Positions 1 through 8,997 of a stretch of DNA of 13,158 nucleotides are shown here, piece after piece. A program made the translations under genes and the position numbers. Origin of the DNA: Corallococcus sp. GTDB lineage: Bacteria > Bacillota > Clostridia > Christensenellales > CAG-314. The stretch is from assembly GCA_023663205.1 (NCBI GenBank), contig JAMPHX010000036.1, positions 1-13,158 on the forward strand, written 5' to 3'. The notes under the pieces are model-generated. The model did not search any database. It saw only the letters and a program-made list of their open reading frames with translations, and was not told the DNA's origin. Within the stretch, counting starts at the first letter, position 1, and each line of letters starts with the position of its first letter.

Positions 1-1
1 G

Positions 2-3000
2 TCTGCCGTAGCAGGCGCTGCGTTCAACCCGTACGACTACAAGTGGAAAGATAACGAAGGCGACAAAAAAGCGGAAAATATGAACTTCGTAACCGTAATA
101 GGCGGTATCTACGGCGCAACAGACGCAAGCGGAATAGAAATGAACTTGTGTTACGTCATCACGTATCGCCGTGTCGGAGCAAACTTTGTGTTCGAGCCGT
201 ACGTATTCGGCGCAAACGGATATCAAGCGGATGCCGACAGAAGTTTTGAAGTAAAGGAATATTACTCCTTTGCGGACTTTGCCGAAGGCAACGCGTACAA
301 GTTGACTTATGAAGAAGATACGGTAAACTACCCCGGACTCATTCCTACTATTTTGGCGGCTAATACCAAGATAACAATTCGTTTCTATACGGATTCCGAC
401 CTTAAACAGCAAGTTGCAGACGACAATATGGCAAACGGTTTGCCTTGGAAGAAGGGTACGTATTATATGCACGTCAGCGTAACCTTTGACGAAGCGTATA
501 ACCTAAACGAATTTGCAAGAACGATAGAGTTCGAAGTCAGCCCGCGCATTGCGAAAGTGGAGTGGGATTCCAAACCGGAGGATTTGACCAAGGTTTACAA
601 CGGCGCAAATCAAACGCGTGCGGCGCATATTACCAATATGCCCATGCGCACGGCAGGCGATACGACGGCTGCTCCGCAACTTACCACAACTTTGGTCAAA
701 GACGTTAAGTACAGCGGCGGTTCGGTAGTTGCTCATACAATCTACGCAACTTTGCAGGCAACAGTAAACGGCGCGGAAAACGTCGGCGCGGACAACTTTA
801 CGCTGGAAGGAGCAACCAACCTCGAAAGCGAATTTACCGTTACTCCCAAGCCCATTGCGGTAACGGGTACGGATGTGCCTTCGCACGTATACGGCGACGC
901 CGTAACCGAAAAGGCATATACCGTCAATGACGGATACGCTTTCTGCGAGACGGGCGTTGAATATATCGAAGTTGTAATATTGACAAGCGCGGCAGGGCAG
1001 CCCGATGCGTTTGCAAACAACTTGACGGGTGTGGGTTCGTACAGAGTAGTACCCCGACTCAAAAACATCCACGGCAACTACACGTTGGAATTTGAAGGCG
1101 CAAGCCTTGTGACGGAAGGCGTTTACACAATAGTCAAACGTCAGGTTACCGTTACGGTCTTGACGGACGGCGACGGCGTTACGCTTGCTGCAAGCGTTTA
1201 CGGCGCGTCCCTTGTCGACCTCAACGGAACGGCAAACCCGATTTATCAAGTAACTGCAACCAACGGCGTCAACAAAGACGTAGCGGGCGCCGGAATACCT
1301 CAGGGCAAAACTGCGGCGGATATCTTTACTCTCGGCTGCACTGTTACGCAGTATTCGGCTGTAAGTTCCGATACGGTAAGATATCCCGTTACGTGTACAT
1401 TCAACGACGAAGATAACTACACCGTGACATTCGATACCGATGCCTACGAGTATCTTCTTACCAAAGCGAAACTTACAATAGAAAGCGCGGCAGGCTACAA
1501 CGGCACGTACGACGCTTCCGCGCACGATGCGTTTGCGGTAAGCGCCTCGTCGGTAAACGGTATGGAAATTACTTGGTGGTACTTTGACGGCGCGGATTCG
1601 CAATGGAAAGTATATCAAGCAGGCGCAGGCGAAGCGCAACTTAAAGTTCGCAACGTAACGGATAGCGCATCGTACAAGTTGAAGGTTACTGCGCCCAATC
1701 ACGAAGATTTGGTTTACGCCGAACAAGACGGCACCGAAAAAGAAGTGCAAGTTACCGTATCCAAGGCTACGCTTACCGTTTCGGTCAATTTGACAATCAA
1801 ATTTGCTGAAAGCGGACCCGACAAGCACGGAACGGAAAGCGGAAAGTGGTATATGCAATCGCTTGACGCTCTGACAAGCGCTACGGATAGTATTTTCAGC
1901 GTACAAGGTTTTGTCGGTACAGACGGCGGTGCGGCAGAAAAGACGTTGTTTGAAAGCGGAGAATTTTACAACCTTACGGACAGCGGCTTTGCTTACAAAT
2001 ACAAAGACGGCGTAACCTACAATGCAGGCGACGCGGTAGATACGTATGCGCTTGTTATGGTTACGGGCGCAAACAACGAGATAACAGGCTTGACCTGCGA
2101 TAACTACAAGTTTGTAGGCGCGGAAGGAATGCTCAAAGTAGACCGACTTTCCGTCAAAGTAACCGTCAACGGCGGCGACGACTACACATCTGTTTACGGT
2201 ACGGAAGGACTTGCCGTTCTTACAGTTGCAAACGACGTAACAGCAGTTGAAACCGATGAGGTTTCCGTATACGACGGCGCGCCGATAGATTTGACGTCCT
2301 TTGACTTTGCAAAGTTTGTATCTGCAATAACAACCGACGCTCTTGTTAATAAGGCAGGCAGTGTCGTGACAAACAATGTGACGGCAGACGGATATCCCGT
2401 AATAGTTACATTGACGGACGATTGCAAATGGCAAACGACCGCTCCGCAAAACGTGTACAAAATAACGCGTGCGCAAAACGTCATCACAACAGAAAATTAC
2501 ACACTGTTCAAGACGGCTTCGGCAAGCAACGTAAGTATGCCGGTTGCAGCCGCTTGGACTTACGGCGATTGGTCGGCAACCCACCAATTGGGTTATGCGC
2601 CGACAGGAAATCACGCGCTTACGGCTTTGCAACTGTTGTGCCGCGACAACGATTTGAAGGTAACTTTGCATCGCGCTGGCGTAGTTGCCCCCATAACGGA
2701 GATTACAATAACCTCCGAGCAAGACGCTACTGACGAACTTACTGCGATGTTTGCGGCGGTGCACGCGGCAAGCGGCGAATATTCGTTCTACGCAGGCGAG
2801 TATACGTTAACCTATCATATGGATATTGCTACAAACTACGACGAGTTTAACGAAAATTGGTACTTTGTCGTACAAAGGCAGCAACTTTCAGTAACTCCCG
2901 TAGGCTTTGAAGTAAGATACGGCGACGAACTTTCGCTAAAGAAAAATTTGACGTCGGTTGCGGAATACGACGCCGACGGAGATTATCCGTACAATGCCGA

Positions 3001-6000
3001 AGGACTTGTTTCCAATAACGGCGTTACGGACGAACTTGCAAACATCGTAACTTTTACCTTTGCTTCGACATACGCCGCAGGATTTGAAAACGGCTCGGTC
3101 AAACAAAACGGTTACGAAATTTGCGCTACCGCAATAGACGCGCTTGACGCTGCCGATATCGTTTACGATAACGGTACGTTTGCGTATCAAACGGCAAATT
3201 ACGATATAACCTTCGGTTCTGCCGTATTCCAAGTGACTGCGCGCGCAATTTCCGTCAAGATTGTACCTCGCAGCAACCACTTCGATTTGATAAATCTCGT
3301 TGGCGATTCATACGTAATTCCGGAAGAAGTTCTGCCTTATTCGTTTACGCTTACAAGCGGCACTTTTGCCGAGGGCGACGGTGAAGCGGCAACGGGCGAC
3401 ACGGTTGAAGCGTCGGTTCAAAACGTGTTTGTTTTGACATCCAAAGCATTTGACAGTTTCGAAGGCGCGAAAACCAATAAACGCGGCGAATATCCCATAT
3501 ACCTTACGGCAGGCAGCAAGTACGGCAAAGACGGACTTGCCAACTACGCAATCACGGTGGAAGCCCCCGATTACACCAACGTAACCGAAGCGGACGCAAT
3601 TTCGCGTTACGCTGGCAAGTACACGATAGAACGTGCCGAACTCAATGTCCTTATCGAAGACAACCCCTATATGGACGAGGATTGCAATACGCCGTATACC
3701 AAAAATCCGTACGAATACGACGGTAATCCCAAATATTTCAAGTACACATCCAACCTTCCCGCGGGAGTAGCCGAGGTAAAAGGACAGTTGGTGTACTATC
3801 CGGTATCCGGAGGTATCAAGGGCAACGCTTTGTCCTACGTACCCAAGGATTTCGGTTCGTACCGAGTGGAATTTGTGGTTGACCCCGAAGCCGACAACTA
3901 TTCGACTTCCAAGGCATTTAAAAATTACTCGATAGAAAAGAGAAGCATAGAAGTAAATACTCGGCAAGTCGAAAACTCCAACGGCAGCGCAATCTACGAA
4001 AACGGCGCATATTACTTCAACGGCGGCAACTTCACATACCCCGTAAGTTTCAGTCACTTTGCAGACGGCGAATCCATCAATTTGAGTTACCGCGTAAGCA
4101 ACCGCACCTTGCACAAAGCCATCGGAACTACCGATAAGGCGGCGTTTATGTGGTGTAACTTTGACCTTACCGACAACAGATTCGAGTTTGAAGTCCGCAA
4201 CGCGGGTATCTACGAAGTTACAATAACGCTTGCAGATTCCGAAGATAACGACAATCCGTTCAAAGCGTCAAACTACGAATTTGTAAGCGGCGCAACAACG
4301 CGTACGTTTACGCTGAATATCGCGCTTGAAACGCTTACAGTGGAAACTGCATCTACTACCGTTCAATACGGTTCTCCTCTTACCGATACTACTCGTTTCG
4401 GCGGATTTACTCCGCTGTACTCGGTGCGCGGCGTAAGCGCAACCAATGCAACCAATACAACGGTAAATACGTTGCTGCACGCGGAAGAAAAGAACAACTA
4501 TCTCAAACTTGCCGACGGCAAGACGGCGGTAGAGTACACTTCCGATTACGTTGTGGGCGATTCGGAGTTTGGCTCAACTTACAACCTTGCTTTGAACTCT
4601 TCCTGCATTGTGGCGTACAACTTCAATGTTGTACCTGCAAATACCGATGGCAAACTGTCTGTAATTGCACGTAACATCGACATTACAGTCAAGGGCTATG
4701 CCGATTTCGGCGCGGCGGATAAGGGACTTGCTTCCTGCAAGTACGACGGAACCACGGGACACAATGTTTGTATTCAAAACACTCTTGCAACATATGCAAA
4801 CCGTGCAAAATTCCTATCGGCAGATATGGGTGCAAACTTTACGCGTCCAAGCGACTATCAAGACCCGATACTCGACGTCAAGTTGGCTATTGCGTCTTCT
4901 GCGCGCAACGTGGGCACGCGTTATCTCGGACCGCAACAGACGGGCGCGGAAATGTACGCCGTAACCTTCAAGAATAGCGACGGCGAGGAAATCAGATACG
5001 AATACTTGGAAGATGTCGTAAATATTGCCAAGTTGCCCACTTACGAGATACTTCCCGAAACGCTTTATATAGCGGTGGGGCAATACGGAGCAAATGTTTC
5101 GTACAACAATTTGGTAAGAAATTTCGGTATTCCTTACGGTACAAATGCACAATATAACACAAGCAGTAATTCCACGTTTGCGATACGTTACAGCGGTTGG
5201 GTAAATTCCGACGAAGGAAGCGACACGGGACATAACAGCGCGTCTGTGCTTGTAAACGTAGTAATCACCAAGTGCAAGATAACAAAGGTTGGCGACGACA
5301 GTCGGAAATACGCGCCTTGGGAAAGTCACGCAGGCGAAAAGTACACGGTTGAACCTGTACTTACCGGCGACGACGGTCGTACGCTCACATACGCAAACTA
5401 CACAATAGTAACAGAGCCCGCAACCGTTACGGTAGAGCAATTGGCTATTTCGGGTATCACTGTTCCCGTAGAGTACAAGGAAATGACCACGACTTCGGGT
5501 GGCAGTGAAGTGATAAATTACAACAACGGTATTTCGGGTATCAAACGCGACATAAACATATCGTACACCTACGGCGCAAACCTGCCGCTTCCCAAGGAAG
5601 CATCGGAAGTTTTGTACCAAAGCATACGTTACAACACGAAGTCCGACGATACCGATACGGCAGGCAATGCTCCCACAAAGGCGGGCGAATACGTTGCAAC
5701 CGTAACATTAGCAAGCAACGGCGACTACAAGTTTGACTGCGGTAAGAGCACTTACGTGGACGAATTTACTCACATAGTAACAAAGCGTACAATACGGCTT
5801 GCGTGGAAAGAACCCAGCGTAGTATTCGAAACGTCGTCTGTAAACAATGTAATTGCAACTTACAGAAAGTCGCTTATGACAATTGTTGCGTTCAATCACG
5901 GCGGCACCAACATCATCGGCAACCCGACGTATACCTACACCGATACGGATGAAGGTCTTACATTGGAAGTCGGCGCATTGGGACGCTTTGAAATTACGTT

Positions 6001-8995
6001 GGAATTCAATGCCGACGCGGCGCGCAACTACTCGTGGTCGGACGGCGACGGCAGACGCGTAATTTGGTTTACGGCGGATAGCAGCAACAACTCCGTCAAG
6101 TTCTCGGTTGAAATCGACGATACGGTTTACCGCGGAACGATGCCCGCGCCTCGCATTACTCTTACAAACTATTGGAACACTCCGATAGAGAACCCGAGTA
6201 TCAACTATATGTACGCAAAGGCTACGGGTATTGACGTAACAGGCGACAGACATTTGACATCGGCGCAGGTAAGCAATTTGACATTTATGTCCAACGCTCA
6301 AACCGACGCAGGTTGGTATGTAATCCAAGCAAACTACGTAGGCAATGCAAATTACGCGGCGGCGCAGGCTTATTATCTGTACAACATAGCCAAGCAGACG
6401 GTTTACAAGCCGACGTTTACAACAACGGATACCGTATATAACGGCGGCACGCTTTCGGCTGATATCGGATACGATACGCGCGATGTGTACATCAGCAATT
6501 TCGCATACGACTTTGCTACGACGTCTACGGGCGCTACCGTAAGAGTAACCGACGTAGGCGCTTACAAGATAACTCTCGCTTTGCGCGACAAAGATAACTT
6601 GGTTTGGGACGATTCGCTCAAAACCGACTCCGACACCGTTTTAGATGACGACGGCGAAATAGAGTCGATAGCCCTTACTTGGACAATCGCCAAGGCAAAT
6701 AACAACAAGATAATTTGGAACCCGTCCAACATTTACGAAGTATTCTACGGTGAAAATTTCTTAATCGAAGCGGGCGCGACATATTCCAACGCGGTAGCAA
6801 TTTACTTTGCGGAAAAGACGGAAATCGATAAGGAAGATATTACCGATTGGACGGACCAAGGACCTTCCGATGCAAAGACTTACTATGTCAAGGTAGTAAG
6901 CGTAGATAACGGAAACTACAACGAGGCGGTGGATTACTGCGAACTCGATATCAAAAAGGCAACGCTGTACGCAACGGCAACAGGAACGCTCACCTACGGT
7001 CAATTGTTCGACGACGGTAATTTCAATTACGTTTTGAAAAACTCCGACGGCGCAGTCGTAAACGCTTTGGTGACGGTAGACCCCAATTTGCTCGAATATT
7101 TGTTGGCAGACGGCACATCGAGCGAAGGTCAGTTGCTTGAAGCAAAATCCCACGCATTGAAGTTGGGCGTAGATAGCGAAACAGGTTACGTCAAGGGTTT
7201 GACAAGCGCAAACTACAACATTTTGCTTGCCGACAAATACGGCAGTCTTGTTGTAAGCCCCAAGGAAATAACCGTTCAGATAGGCAACTACACGGGCGTA
7301 TATCACGATACAATCGTCGACCTCAACTCCGCTATTACATTGGAAGTAGTGGGCGAAAACGATATTGACGAAAAAACTCTCGGCGTAGACCTCAGGACAT
7401 CGGCAAACGAAAGCAGCAATGTCAACAGATACGACATTTACGCAGCCGATTGGAGCAACAAAAACTACGCGGTCACTTTCAGAAACGGTACCTATACAAT
7501 TACCGAACTGAGAGTTACGGTGGAAATTCAGTCTGTCGGCGGAACGTACGGCGGCAAAATAGAGGGCGTTAAAGTTACCGCTATCACTACGGTAAATGCG
7601 GCAGTCAACAGAGATTTGGGCGCAGACGCGTTGAAGTTTACTTACAGATACACAGGCAAGTCCAACGGCGGCGTAACCTACAACAGTGCGGACATTCCGA
7701 CGCTTGCAGGTACGTACATCGCTACGGTAACAGGCATTGTCGGCAATACCAACTATATTTTGGATTTGACTGCCGGCGACGTCAGCGCGCCGTTTGTAAT
7801 CAGCAAAGAGGTTATAGACGCAGGCAAGTTGACAGTTCCGTCCAAAGCATACACAGGCGAAGCAATCGTTCCGCAAATAATCGATAACGATTACAACTTG
7901 GACGGCGAGGAGTTGATTTACAGAGTAGCGCCTCACGATGACTTTGTCGCAAGAGGAACGCATTACCTCACGTTGCGTCTTATCGACTTCGATAACTACA
8001 AGTGGCAATCGCTTGATATTAGAGATATGGAAGTTGCATTTGTAATTACCAAGGCGGAAAACAGCCTGCTGTCCCCGATAGAAATAAGCGGTTGGACATA
8101 CGGCGGTTACAACGCAAAACTCAATGTGCCTACGGCAGAAGTCAAGTTCGGTACGATAGTGTTTGAATATTCTGCTTTTGCCGACGGCGGATTTACGACA
8201 AGAATCCCCGAAAACGACAACGCAGGTACTTACTACGTACGCGCAACTGTGCAGGAATCCGACGACTACGGATATTTTGAAAGCAAGCCTGTCGAATTCA
8301 GGATTAGCCCGATTGCGCTTACTGCGCCCACACTCGATATCAACGGAACCAACAATACGTACACCGGCGAACAACTGGCAGCGTCTTTGGTCGGATTCGA
8401 CGACGATACAATGAGCACGCGTTACTACGGAAGTTCCACGACATTGGGTTCCGACGTCACGGTATACGCTACTTATGCGGGCGACTACCAAGTAGTAATA
8501 ATGCTCAGAAACACCACGAATTACACTTGGGCACAGGGTACAACTTTGAACCAAGATAACAACGCCGTGATAAATTGGCACATCAACCGTCAAAAAGTTG
8601 CAATGCCGGAACACGACAACAAACAGTTTGTGGTAAACGGCAGTCTTATCACCTATTTGCCCGAAGGCTTTGACGACACGGTGATGGCAATCGAAAACAA
8701 CACTTCCGGTTACGGCGGTACGTTTACGGCGACGGTTTCGCTCAAAGACACCGATAACTACGAATGGGAAGACGGCACAACAGACCCGCTTGCCGATTAC
8801 GGTTGGTCAATCGTCGGCGCGCATACGGTATTTATTGCAGTTACCTGTTCGTTGGCAGGAGTATCTGCGGCGGCAATAGCAACGGCAATCGTGCAGTTTG
8901 TAATGCTCAGAAAGAAGAAACACGCCGCGCAAACATTTGACGGACAATCCGACGAAACGGACGAAGAGGATAATGCCGAGGAGGTCGGTGAATAA
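2..8995 (+). CDS. Giant MBG/YDG-type repeat surface protein, membrane-anchored (5' end outside window)
   Basis: The frame is open from base 2 with no stop, so the first ATG at 80 is internal: it has no ribosome binding site, and the preceding codons (ending YDYKWKDNEGDK) read like the tail of another repeat unit. About 2,997 codons are visible. Nearly all of it is tandem units of about 80-135 residues. Each starts after a strand like YTIVKRQVTVTV or VVSPKEITVQI, continues to a YG, YNG or YTG turn, and closes with an NY-x-V/L-x-F strand. This is the layout of MBG/MBG_2 and YDG repeats known from large bacterial surface adhesins. The C-terminus has one hydrophobic helix, an RKKKH stop-transfer cluster and an acidic tail, with no LPXTG motif. 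I infer an extracellular stalk or adhesin anchored in the cell membrane. Ligand and catalytic activity are not evident. It overlaps the next gene by one base. Signal peptide and promoter lie upstream of the window. Confidence 0.93.
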   Translation, partial: SAVAGAAFNPYDYKWKDNEGDKKAENMNFVTVIGGIYGATDASGIEMNLCYVITYRRVGANFVFEPYVFGANGYQADADRSFEVKEYYSFADFAEGNAYKLTYEEDTVNYPGLIPTILAANTKITIRFYTDSDLKQQVADDNMANGLPWKKGTYYMHVSVTFDEAYNLNEFARTIEFEVSPRIAKVEWDSKPEDLTKVYNGANQTRAAHITNMPMRTAGDTTAAPQLTTTLVKDVKYSGGSVVAHTIYATLQATVNGAENVGADNFTLEGATNLESEFTVTPKPIAVTGTDVPSHVYGDAVTEKAYTVNDGYAFCETGVEYIEVVILTSAAGQPDAFANNLTGVGSYRVVPRLKNIHGNYTLEFEGASLVTEGVYTIVKRQVTVTVLTDGDGVTLAASVYGASLVDLNGTANPIYQVTATNGVNKDVAGAGIPQGKTAADIFTLGCTVTQYSAVSSDTVRYPVTCTFNDEDNYTVTFDTDAYEYLLTKAKLTIESAAGYNGTYDASAHDAFAVSASSVNGMEITWWYFDGADSQWKVYQAGAGEAQLKVRNVTDSASYKLKVTAPNHEDLVYAEQDGTEKEVQVTVSKATLTVSVNLTIKFAESGPDKHGTESGKWYMQSLDALTSATDSIFSVQGFVGTDGGAAEKTLFESGEFYNLTDSGFAYKYKDGVTYNAGDAVDTYALVMVTGANNEITGLTCDNYKFVGAEGMLKVDRLSVKVTVNGGDDYTSVYGTEGLAVLTVANDVTAVETDEVSVYDGAPIDLTSFDFAKFVSAITTDALVNKAGSVVTNNVTADGYPVIVTLTDDCKWQTTAPQNVYKITRAQNVITTENYTLFKTASASNVSMPVAAAWTYGDWSATHQLGYAPTGNHALTALQLLCRDNDLKVTLHRAGVVAPITEITITSEQDATDELTAMFAAVHAASGEYSFYAGEYTLTYHMDIATNYDEFNENWYFVVQRQQLSVTPVGFEVRYGDELSLKKNLTSVAEYDADGDYPYNAEGLVSNNGVTDELANIVTFTFASTYAAGFENGSVKQNGYEICATAIDALDAADIVYDNGTFAYQTANYDITFGSAVFQVTARAISVKIVPRSNHFDLINLVGDSYVIPEEVLPYSFTLTSGTFAEGDGEAATGDTVEASVQNVFVLTSKAFDSFEGAKTNKRGEYPIYLTAGSKYGKDGLANYAITVEAPDYTNVTEADAISRYAGKYTIERAELNVLIEDNPYMDEDCNTPYTKNPYEYDGNPKYFKYTSNLPAGVAEVKGQLVYYPVSGGIKGNALSYVPKDFGSYRVEFVVDPEADNYSTSKAFKNYSIEKRSIEVNTRQVENSNGSAIYENGAYYFNGGNFTYPVSFSHFADGESINLSYRVSNRTLHKAIGTTDKAAFMWCNFDLTDNRFEFEVRNAGIYEVTITLADSEDNDNPFKASNYEFVSGATTRTFTLNIALETLTVETASTTVQYGSPLTDTTRFGGFTPLYSVRGVSATNATNTTVNTLLHAEEKNNYLKLADGKTAVEYTSDYVVGDSEFGSTYNLALNSSCIVAYNFNVVPANTDGKLSVIARNIDITVKGYADFGAADKGLASCKYDGTTGHNVCIQNTLATYANRAKFLSADMGANFTRPSDYQDPILDVKLAIASSARNVGTRYLGPQQTGAEMYAVTFKNSDGEEIRYEYLEDVVNIAKLPTYEILPETLYIAVGQYGANVSYNNLVRNFGIPYGTNAQYNTSSNSTFAIRYSGWVNSDEGSDTGHNSASVLVNVVITKCKITKVGDDSRKYAPWESHAGEKYTVEPVLTGDDGRTLTYANYTIVTEPATVTVEQLAISGITVPVEYKEMTTTSGGSEVINYNNGISGIKRDINISYTYGANLPLPKEASEVLYQSIRYNTKSDDTDTAGNAPTKAGEYVATVTLASNGDYKFDCGKSTYVDEFTHIVTKRTIRLAWKEPSVVFETSSVNNVIATYRKSLMTIVAFNHGGTNIIGNPTYTYTDTDEGLTLEVGALGRFEITLEFNADAARNYSWSDGDGRRVIWFTADSSNNSVKFSVEIDDTVYRGTMPAPRITLTNYWNTPIENPSINYMYAKATGIDVTGDRHLTSAQVSNLTFMSNAQTDAGWYVIQANYVGNANYAAAQAYYLYNIAKQTVYKPTFTTTDTVYNGGTLSADIGYDTRDVYISNFAYDFATTSTGATVRVTDVGAYKITLALRDKDNLVWDDSLKTDSDTVLDDDGEIESIALTWTIAKANNNKIIWNPSNIYEVFYGENFLIEAGATYSNAVAIYFAEKTEIDKEDITDWTDQGPSDAKTYYVKVVSVDNGNYNEAVDYCELDIKKATLYATATGTLTYGQLFDDGNFNYVLKNSDGAVVNALVTVDPNLLEYLLADGTSSEGQLLEAKSHALKLGVDSETGYVKGLTSANYNILLADKYGSLVVSPKEITVQIGNYTGVYHDTIVDLNSAITLEVVGENDIDEKTLGVDLRTSANESSNVNRYDIYAADWSNKNYAVTFRNGTYTITELRVTVEIQSVGGTYGGKIEGVKVTAITTVNAAVNRDLGADALKFTYRYTGKSNGGVTYNSADIPTLAGTYIATVTGIVGNTNYILDLTAGDVSAPFVISKEVIDAGKLTVPSKAYTGEAIVPQIIDNDYNLDGEELIYRVAPHDDFVARGTHYLTLRLIDFDNYKWQSLDIRDMEVAFVITKAENSLLSPIEISGWTYGGYNAKLNVPTAEVKFGTIVFEYSAFADGGFTTRIPENDNAGTYYVRATVQESDDYGYFESKPVEFRISPIALTAPTLDINGTNNTYTGEQLAASLVGFDDDTMSTRYYGSSTTLGSDVTVYATYAGDYQVVIMLRNTTNYTWAQGTTLNQDNNAVINWHINRQKVAMPEHDNKQFVVNGSLITYLPEGFDDTVMAIENNTSGYGGTFTATVSLKDTDNYEWEDGTTDPLADYGWSIVGAHTVFIAVTCSLAGVSAAAIATAIVQFVMLRKKKHAAQTFDGQSDETDEEDNAEEVGE
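524..8662 (+). repeat. Array of about 25 diverged MBG/YDG-like protein repeat units
   Basis: Unit junctions can be read by eye at approximately 524, 819, 1110, 1446, 1735, 2124, 2451, 2855, 3220, 3614, 3920, 4302, 4648, 5013, 5420, 5765, 6093, 6370, 6674, 6939, 7243, 7487, 7790, 8033, 8291 and 8573. Each is a F/Y-x-V/I-x-(K/P)-(K/R/A)-x-(I/L)-x-V type strand. N-terminal units often carry VYGD or VYGT-like turns (near 885, 1195, 2190). Units near the membrane carry YNGG, YTGE or TYGG turns (near 6437, 7850, 8360). Units are diverged at DNA level, with no long exact nucleotide repeats seen, so the array is old rather than freshly amplified. Boundaries are approximate, and a few units (around 4000 and 5260) are hard to delimit. 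Confidence 0.8.
8825..8992 (+). other. C-terminal membrane anchor and acidic cytoplasmic tail of the giant protein
   Basis: Codons 8825-8908 encode about 28 mostly hydrophobic residues (TVFIAVTCSLAG through AIVQFVML). RKKKH follows as a stop-transfer signal, then a tail rich in Asp and Glu (DETDEEDNAEEVGE) runs to the stop. By the positive-inside rule the repeats are outside and the tail inside. No sortase LPXTG motif precedes the helix, so anchoring is by the helix itself. The acidic tail could contact a cytoplasmic partner; that is inference. Confidence 0.85.
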
Positions 8996-8997
8996 TG
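8978..8997 (+). promoter_or_regulatory. Ribosome binding site and TAATG coupling junction between genes 1 and 2
   Basis: GAGGAGGT at 8978-8985 lies 9 bases before ATG 8995-8997, a near-ideal Shine-Dalgarno match embedded in the last codons of the giant gene. The upstream stop TAA (8993-8995) shares its final A with the ATG. This fixes the start of the second gene and suggests translational coupling, so the two proteins are probably made from one transcript. Confidence 0.9.

Noticed and set aside
80..82. ATG at 80 as the start of the giant protein
   Set aside because: The frame is open back to base 2 with repeat-like residues, and no ribosome binding site precedes this ATG.
503..2764. Minus-strand open frame of 753 codons inside the giant gene
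   Set aside because: It lies antisense to a clearly coding repeat protein. Its product is a Cys/Arg/Val-rich string without domains or a ribosome binding site. Long antisense frames are expected where the sense strand uses few codons whose complement is a stop.
4441..4470. Short AACCAATGC/AACCAATAC tandem repeat
   Set aside because: It encodes a small TNATNTT linker in one unit. It is too short and isolated to be a meaningful repeat.
6761..8614. Minus-strand open frame of 617 codons
   Set aside because: It has the same shadow composition as the one at 503-2764, is antisense to well-defined repeat units, and has no recognisable protein features.
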